IMG/VR virus record: IMGVR_UViG_3300037234_000196
Coordinates: 1-44,760 of that record
From: a virus
Length of the DNA stretch: 44,760 nucleotides
Reading direction: 5' to 3' (one strand)
In this document: positions 40,960-44,760 of the stretch, one piece after another
Layout: the number at the start of each line of letters is the position of its first letter
How positions within the stretch are numbered: position 1 is the first letter of the stretch
Notes under the pieces: model-generated
What the model was told of the DNA's origin: nothing
Seen by the model: only the letters and a program-made list of their open reading frames with translations
Database searches by the model: none
Position numbers and translations under genes: made by a program

Positions 40960-43557
40960 TCACTTCACCATCTTCATCATCACTTCACCACGCACCTCTG
41001 TAATCTGACGCTGGTATTCATGATATAAGTCAGATGAATTCATTGCTTCGTACTTCTCTCTGTTACGCAGCACCCACAGTCTCACAGGTGTGCCTAAATG
41101 ATAAGCACGAGCTTGCGAGAACCTGTTTGTCTCTTTGATGATCATACCTGTCTTCACTGGTGTGAAGTACCTGCCCTCAGTGTACATGTCACCCGGCGCG
41201 AATATAGCACCACTCTTCAATGTCTCTGACATGTCGCTGGCTGTCACCAGGTCACATTTGAACGCACCCAGTTGCTTATTGGCGAACGCTTCAAGTGTCT
41301 GCACCATCGGTGACTTAGATGCTTCTCTGATCTCACGCAGGAAGTCAGTCATTGGTGGAGCTTCAGCCGGGTTGAAGTCACTCAGGTCAACCTGATACAT
41401 CAGATGGTATGCCACAGCTTGCCAGCCATTACCCTTCATCCAGTTCCATCGATCCTCCCAGTAGTCCAACCAGTCGCGTCGCATATTATCTTGATCATCA
41501 CGCGGGTTGAGGTCAGACCATACCGCGAAGAATCGACGTGATGGGCCATTCAACCTGAGTGGCATCATGCTGTTAGTGGTCATGGTTGCGTTCAGTATGT
41601 TGCGGATCTTAATCGGCTTGATGCCTTTCTGATTCACACGCAGTGTATCCGGTGGAGCAGCTGCTAACGGCTTCAGTTTGTTACTGATCGCCATCGCCTC
41701 ACGTCGGTCACCCAGCTCTGCTTCATTGATGTGCAGGTACTTGGTAGACAGCAGATGATCGTCGAAGTCACGCAGCAACTCTTCACCACTGATGACTGTG
41801 TAGTTGTCACCCATAGCTCGTGTAAGCGGGTACAACAGATAATCTTTACCACAACCCTCACCACTGCCTAACAGCAGCATGTGGTTGATCTTACGTTCAG
41901 GATGGCGCAAGGTGAACGCCATCCATTGTTCAATATGCTTCCTGTGCTCACTCCATCCGAGCGCGTCGAAGTGGTCGTGCCAGCGTGCGATGTCACCCTG
42001 CGCACCGTTTGACTGAGTGATGTCGGTCCAGGTGTTAGCATACATGGTGCCATTCTCATTGAATATCTGAGGTTGTTTCGGTGCATAGTCCAGCCGGTCA
42101 ACCTTTCGCACTCGACCATCCTGTAGAGCTATCTTCCTGGCCTCAGCATCCTCATGACTGAAGCTGTTCTGGAATGCCTCAGTGCTGAAGAAGATGCGTG
42201 ACTCCCAGTCATAGAACTGATTCAACTCTTTTACAAATACCACATTGTCATAGAAGTCAGCTTTGCTGGCTCGTTCACCGTACCATTGCTTACGCAGGTC
42301 TTTAAGAATCTCTTTTAAATCAACTTTTGACCACGACATAATGTCGCACACAGTGTTGTGCCAGTGCTTCTGATCGATCTTTGGCAGGTCGTCGGTGTAT
42401 TTCAGCACCTGTGACGACATAGTGCGTGCTTCATTGCTGGTCGGATGCAGTCGCAGCAGCTCATCACAGAGCATCTGGATTGCATCGAGGTCAGGGGTTT
42501 CATCTACCTGTGCTGTTTCCTGTAATGGCAGTATATTTTGTGGTTGAAGGAAGCTAATAGGAACGGGTTCGGGGGTTCGTATTTGTTGAACCGGGGTAAG
42601 GAAACTGGGTTCGGCAATAGATGAGAACTCACGCATAATCTGCCAGTTTTTGAGTGTTCCAGAGAACTCCACATTGTGACTATCGATGAACCGAAGCAGG
42701 TCGCGTCCTGTACGCTCTTGACAAGCCCCATGGTGGCACTTAAACCCAATACTCCCGTCTGCGTTTGTGAACACAGCAGAGCCAGAATCGTCTGAACCCG
42801 TGTGGTCTTCCACCCACGGGCATGTGATGTCAAAGCGCCCATCAGATCGCACCTCTTTAATGTGAATAATTTCAGGAATGTTAATTAGCGGATGGTCAGA
42901 TACAGCGGCTGCGCCATCGATACGTGACTCACGTCGCACCCGATCAAGATCAACACAGAACGGTGCAGCCAGTTGTTCAAGTGTCACACGTCTGGTTGGT
43001 TCCCATAATGTCAGTTGACATTTGTAAGGCACACCGTTGATCGACTTTGATGCTTTACTGTTTGACCCTTCAGGTAGGCGCACGTAGCGTGTGACCCCTT
43101 TCATACCTGGATCACGACCTTCAGGAGCTAGCCCGTTAGCAACCAGACCATCGAGTAAGTTCTCAACACGACTGCGATCTTCACATGGTTCATTGAGAAT
43201 GTACCCCCACTGCTCCGAACCTTGTGATGTCTCAAGTATCCACGCAGGACTGGGTAGCTTTGACACCTCATCCATCGACAGCTTCTCTTTGACATCATCC
43301 AGCACGATCACCGGTGTATGTCTGAAGAGTGCTTTGCGTCTGCGTGCCTGCCCCTCGTCATCACAGTAGAAGTTACTGATGGTGAAGTATTGATTGCTAC
43401 CGGGTTGGATATTGTACCGGCTGAAGTAGTCACCCTTCCATGCGATTAGGTGCTTGTCTTTAGGGATGTCACCTGGGTCATAGGGGAAGTCTGTTACATG
43501 TACCCACGGCGCATGTTCACCAAATAACGCAGTCAGGAATTCACTGTTTGTCACCAT
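40960..43557 (-). CDS. Primase-helicase (DUF5906-type helicase domain)
   Basis: The 865-residue replication protein has an N-terminal primase-like region (about 1-210; TPVIVLDDVKEKLS, ILETSQGSEQWGYIL, TRYVRLPEGSNSK) of the archaeo-eukaryotic type used by phages. A zinc motif follows near 244-275 (CPWVED...FKCHHGACQ). The C-terminal helicase has Walker A G564-SGEGCGKD and Walker B YLHINEAEL near 607-615. Then come TMTTNSMMPLRLNGPSRRFFAV, typical of DUF5906/D5-like helicases. It would prime and unwind DNA for the family B-like polymerase encoded on the other arm. Its stop lies 27 bp from the cassette junction. Confidence 0.9.
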   Translation of the reverse strand: MVTNSEFLTALFGEHAPWVHVTDFPYDPGDIPKDKHLIAWKGDYFSRYNIQPGSNQYFTISNFYCDDEGQARRRKALFRHTPVIVLDDVKEKLSMDEVSKLPSPAWILETSQGSEQWGYILNEPCEDRSRVENLLDGLVANGLAPEGRDPGMKGVTRYVRLPEGSNSKASKSINGVPYKCQLTLWEPTRRVTLEQLAAPFCVDLDRVRRESRIDGAAAVSDHPLINIPEIIHIKEVRSDGRFDITCPWVEDHTGSDDSGSAVFTNADGSIGFKCHHGACQERTGRDLLRFIDSHNVEFSGTLKNWQIMREFSSIAEPSFLTPVQQIRTPEPVPISFLQPQNILPLQETAQVDETPDLDAIQMLCDELLRLHPTSNEARTMSSQVLKYTDDLPKIDQKHWHNTVCDIMSWSKVDLKEILKDLRKQWYGERASKADFYDNVVFVKELNQFYDWESRIFFSTEAFQNSFSHEDAEARKIALQDGRVRKVDRLDYAPKQPQIFNENGTMYANTWTDITQSNGAQGDIARWHDHFDALGWSEHRKHIEQWMAFTLRHPERKINHMLLLGSGEGCGKDYLLYPLTRAMGDNYTVISGEELLRDFDDHLLSTKYLHINEAELGDRREAMAISNKLKPLAAAPPDTLRVNQKGIKPIKIRNILNATMTTNSMMPLRLNGPSRRFFAVWSDLNPRDDQDNMRRDWLDYWEDRWNWMKGNGWQAVAYHLMYQVDLSDFNPAEAPPMTDFLREIREASKSPMVQTLEAFANKQLGAFKCDLVTASDMSETLKSGAIFAPGDMYTEGRYFTPVKTGMIIKETNRFSQARAYHLGTPVRLWVLRNREKYEAMNSSDLYHEYQRQITEVRGEVMMKMVK

Positions 43558-43572
43558 TGAATTGTTGCTCGG

Positions 43573-43770
43573 TTATTTAGTTAATTCTAATCTTGATGCA
43601 CCACATTTCAACGCAAAGAACGCTTCTTCACCGTCTTCTCGCTTAGCATACACTCTACTATTCTCAACCTTTGTTATTTCAAGCAAGTCATCGATGTTTG
43701 CAAACCCCGGTGCACCCATACCAACCACTTTAACTTCATCACCAACTTCAATAGTTTCAAAATCAATCAT
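43573..43770 (-). CDS. Small beta-barrel-like protein
   Basis: The 65-residue protein (MIDFETIEVGDEVKVVGMGAPGF...VYAKREDGEEAFFALKCGASRLELTK) has the VGDEVKVV... and VYAKREDGEE pattern of small SH3-like or KOW-like barrels. It sits directly before the primase gene in the same leftward unit. Function unknown; a transcription or replication accessory is possible. Confidence 0.65.
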   Translation of the reverse strand: MIDFETIEVGDEVKVVGMGAPGFANIDDLLEITKVENSRVYAKREDGEEAFFALKCGASRLELTK

Positions 43771-43795
43771 AATCTCATCACCTTAATTTGAATTA

Positions 43796-44023
43796 TTAGT
43801 TTACTTTGCGGCTTATTAATTTGAATTTAGGGTACACTTCCCCATCCCAACCAATATACATTTTGATTTCAGGGAGCTTGCTTATAAATTCAGCAGCGTT
43901 ACCTTGTGCTGTCAGTTTCCCGTCGTCTGTAAACAAACCCAACGACTCATCGCGTATTGCGCGTTCTGATTTATTCTCTAAACCGTCAAACGATGTTTTT
44001 ATTATTTCGACAACTTCACTCAT
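43796..44023 (-). CDS. Small unknown protein, first gene of primase operon
   Basis: The 75-residue protein (MSEVVEIIKTSFDGLENKSERAIRDESLGLFTDDGKL...ISRKVN) is predicted to be a helical N-terminus with a beta-rich end (EIKMYIGWDGEVYPKFKLIS). It starts just downstream of the leftward promoter at 44084-44112, with GAGGTGA before the ATG. No family recognised. Confidence 0.65.
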   Translation of the reverse strand: MSEVVEIIKTSFDGLENKSERAIRDESLGLFTDDGKLTAQGNAAEFISKLPEIKMYIGWDGEVYPKFKLISRKVN

Positions 44024-44083
44024 AACTCATCACCTCAATTTGAACCGTTAATAATACGCCAACAGAATAGTTCTGTCATGGTG

Positions 44084-44112
44084 ATATTAAGGGAGGTGTG
44101 GAACAATGTCAA
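44084..44112 (-). promoter_or_regulatory. Leftward promoter for primase operon
   Basis: On the minus strand, TTGACA (44112-44107) and TAATAT (44089-44084) are separated by 17 bp. It drives the 44023-40960 genes and lies back-to-back with the rightward promoter; the two -35 boxes are only 8 bp apart. Confidence 0.65.
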
Positions 44113-44139
44113 ATAAAATGTTGACAACTGCCACATTGT
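44104..44139. promoter_or_regulatory. Candidate operator, inverted ACAATGT / ACATTGT
   Basis: ACAATGT (44104-44110) and ACATTGT (44133-44139) are exact reverse complements, one over each divergent promoter. TGTCAA/TTGACA (44107-44112, 44121-44126) forms a second inverted pair between them. The RHH protein encoded 49 bp downstream is the natural candidate to bind here; the word ACATTGTG recurs at 36315-36322. Confidence 0.5.
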
Positions 44140-44150
44140 GCAACTAGAAT
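44121..44150 (+). promoter_or_regulatory. Rightward promoter for RHH regulator and replication genes
   Basis: TTGACA (44121-44126) and TAGAAT (44145-44150) are separated by 18 bp. This is the best consensus promoter in the window. It precedes the RHH gene at 44188 and the operon that continues across the window ends into the nuclease and ssDNA-binding genes. Confidence 0.7.
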
Positions 44151-44187
44151 AGAATCCGTAATCAATTTATTAACCGAGGGTTTAAAC

Positions 44188-44403
44188 ATGTCTGAGAATG
44201 ATAACGAGGTGCTGGATGGTAACTTGCGAGTGCGAGTAAGCCAACAGGAACTCGATATTTTTGAAGCAAAATCTGAGCGCATGGGCAAACCCAGCGCAAC
44301 TTTAGTCCGTGAAATTATAGCGGCATTTAATGATGGTCGCTTGCGTATCATCCCAACCAAAGGTCAAAAAGAATCTTTAGGAGAACTGTACAATGTCAAT
44401 TGA
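44188..44403 (+). CDS. Ribbon-helix-helix (Arc/MetJ-like) regulator
   Basis: The 71-residue protein has [36 protein letters not shown], the strand-helix-helix pattern of RHH repressors: a beta strand with alternating polar residues for DNA reading, then two helices for dimer formation. GAGGG lies before the ATG. It is immediately downstream of the divergent promoters and probably represses one or both. Its end overlaps the next gene by 11 bp. Confidence 0.8.
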   Translation: MSENDNEVLDGNLRVRVSQQELDIFEAKSERMGKPSATLVREIIAAFNDGRLRIIPTKGQKESLGELYNVN

Positions 44404-44760
44404 AAACAACTTGAAACGTAGTGCTGATGCACTTGAATCTATCGCTGAGTCATTATCACTATTGTTAATTGCTATGGGCGGTAATACGAGTGTCACAGTT
44501 GCTGCTCCTATTGCTGCTCCCGTTGCTGCTCCCGCTGCTGCTCCCGCTGCTGCTCCCGCTGCTGCTCCCGCTGCTGCTGCTGCTGCTCCTGCTGCTGCTG
44601 CTCCCGCTGCTGCTGCTCCTGCTGCTGCTGCTGCTGCTCCTGCTGCTGCTGCTGCTGCTCCTGCTACCATCGAACCTGCCCTTCTGTCAGACATCGATAT
44701 GAACAATGAACTGGTCGCTGAGTCGAAACGAATCGGTGATACTGATGCTGTCAGAAATGC
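44393..44760 (+). CDS. Ala/Pro-repeat phage protein, 5' part (continues at 158-248)
   Basis: The gene starts at ATG 44393 with TAGGAG upstream and runs off the window; with closure at 157/158 it ends at 248 for 152 residues. The N-terminus [23 protein letters not shown] is a helix of a type found in small phage proteins. It is followed by an Ala/Pro tract of about 55 residues (44500-44663) and the tail shared with the left edge. Codons are GCT with CCT and CCC, unlike the CCT-only tract of the DUF2815 gene. Function unknown; possibly an accessory to the ssDNA-binding system. Confidence 0.75.
   Translation, partial: MSIENNLKRSADALESIAESLSLLLIAMGGNTSVTVAAPIAAPVAAPAAAPAAAPAAAPAAAAAAPAAAAPAAAAPAAAAAAPAAAAAAPATIEPALLSDIDMNNELVAESKRIGDTDAVRN
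44500..44663 (+). repeat. GCT/CCY codon repeat in wrap-around gene
   Basis: This is a trinucleotide tract of GCT with CCT or CCC about every 4-7 codons, encoding AAAP-type units whose Ala runs lengthen toward the 3' end (two, three, then four to six Ala). Its pattern is not the one seen at positions 3-62, although both lie next to identical downstream sequence. Confidence 0.95.
44664..44760. repeat. Terminal overlap copy 2 (identical to 61-157)
   Basis: This is an exact copy of 61-157, marking the other edge of the overlapping contig. Removing one copy leaves about 44.6 kb of unique sequence. Confidence 0.9.

Noticed and set aside
44377-44706. Open frames on both strands over the right-edge repeat
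   Set aside because: They are shadows of the GCT/CCY tract of the wrap-around gene, which has the proper start, ribosome site and overlap.

Overview
The window is a complete or near-complete genome of a tailed phage with a podovirus gene plan, presented as a permuted linear contig. Positions 61-157 are repeated exactly at 44664-44760, and joining the ends there restores one uninterrupted reading frame. The unique length is therefore about 44.6 kb, and the ends of the window are not physical ends. The mid-GC composition, GAGGTGA-type ribosome binding sites, T7-like tail genes and BPP-1-like head genes suggest a Gram-negative, proteobacterial host. This is inference; nothing here identifies the host species.

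Layout. (1) 44188-44760 joined to 1-9784, plus strand: a ribbon-helix-helix regulator, an Ala/Pro-repeat protein, a DUF2800-type nuclease, a DUF2815-type ssDNA-binding protein, a family B-like DNA polymerase, a VRR-NUC nuclease, an SNF2-like helicase, a glycosyltransferase and small unknowns. A terminator, a 19-bp inverted repeat and a tRNA-like sequence lie at 2944-3190. (2) 9781-35642, minus strand: the late region, transcribed leftward. It runs from terminase (small, large) through portal, Bbp19-like protein, scaffold, major capsid protein, Bbp16-like cement protein, decoration and lectin-like proteins. It then has a block in the same order as T7 genes 11 to 17 (tail tubes A and B, gp13, internal proteins 14/15/16, tail fibre), and ends with a lysis cassette. 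(3) 35643-36361: a regulatory gap of about 720 bp with promoters and hairpins. (4) 36362-40148, plus strand: about sixteen very small, tightly overlapping genes, including two winged-helix-like, three zinc-ribbon-like and two membrane peptides. (5) 40181-40932, minus strand: two genes with the anatomy of integron gene cassettes. (6) 40960-44023, minus strand: a large primase-helicase and two small genes, read from a promoter that diverges from that of the regulator.

How the parts work together. A compact divergent promoter region (44084-44150), which carries an inverted ACAATGT/ACATTGT pair, controls both replication arms: primase leftward, polymerase/helicase/nucleases rightward. A second promoter at 36301 shares the ACATTGTG word and drives the small-gene operon. 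Late genes run as one long leftward unit with weak terminators after the capsid and cement genes.

The most unusual element is the cassette pair. Each gene's stop codon lies in a 7-mer (ATATAAC or GCCTAAC) that is the exact complement of the 7-mer at the start of the same cassette. The junction between the two folds as an attC-like hairpin with two extrahelical bases and 9-nt spacers on each side. No integron integrase or phage integrase is visible. Other items of interest are a 2555-residue ejected-type polyvalent protein with two ADP-ribosyltransferase-like regions and an HExxH motif, and near-identical Ala/Pro repeat tracts in the genes either side of the nuclease.
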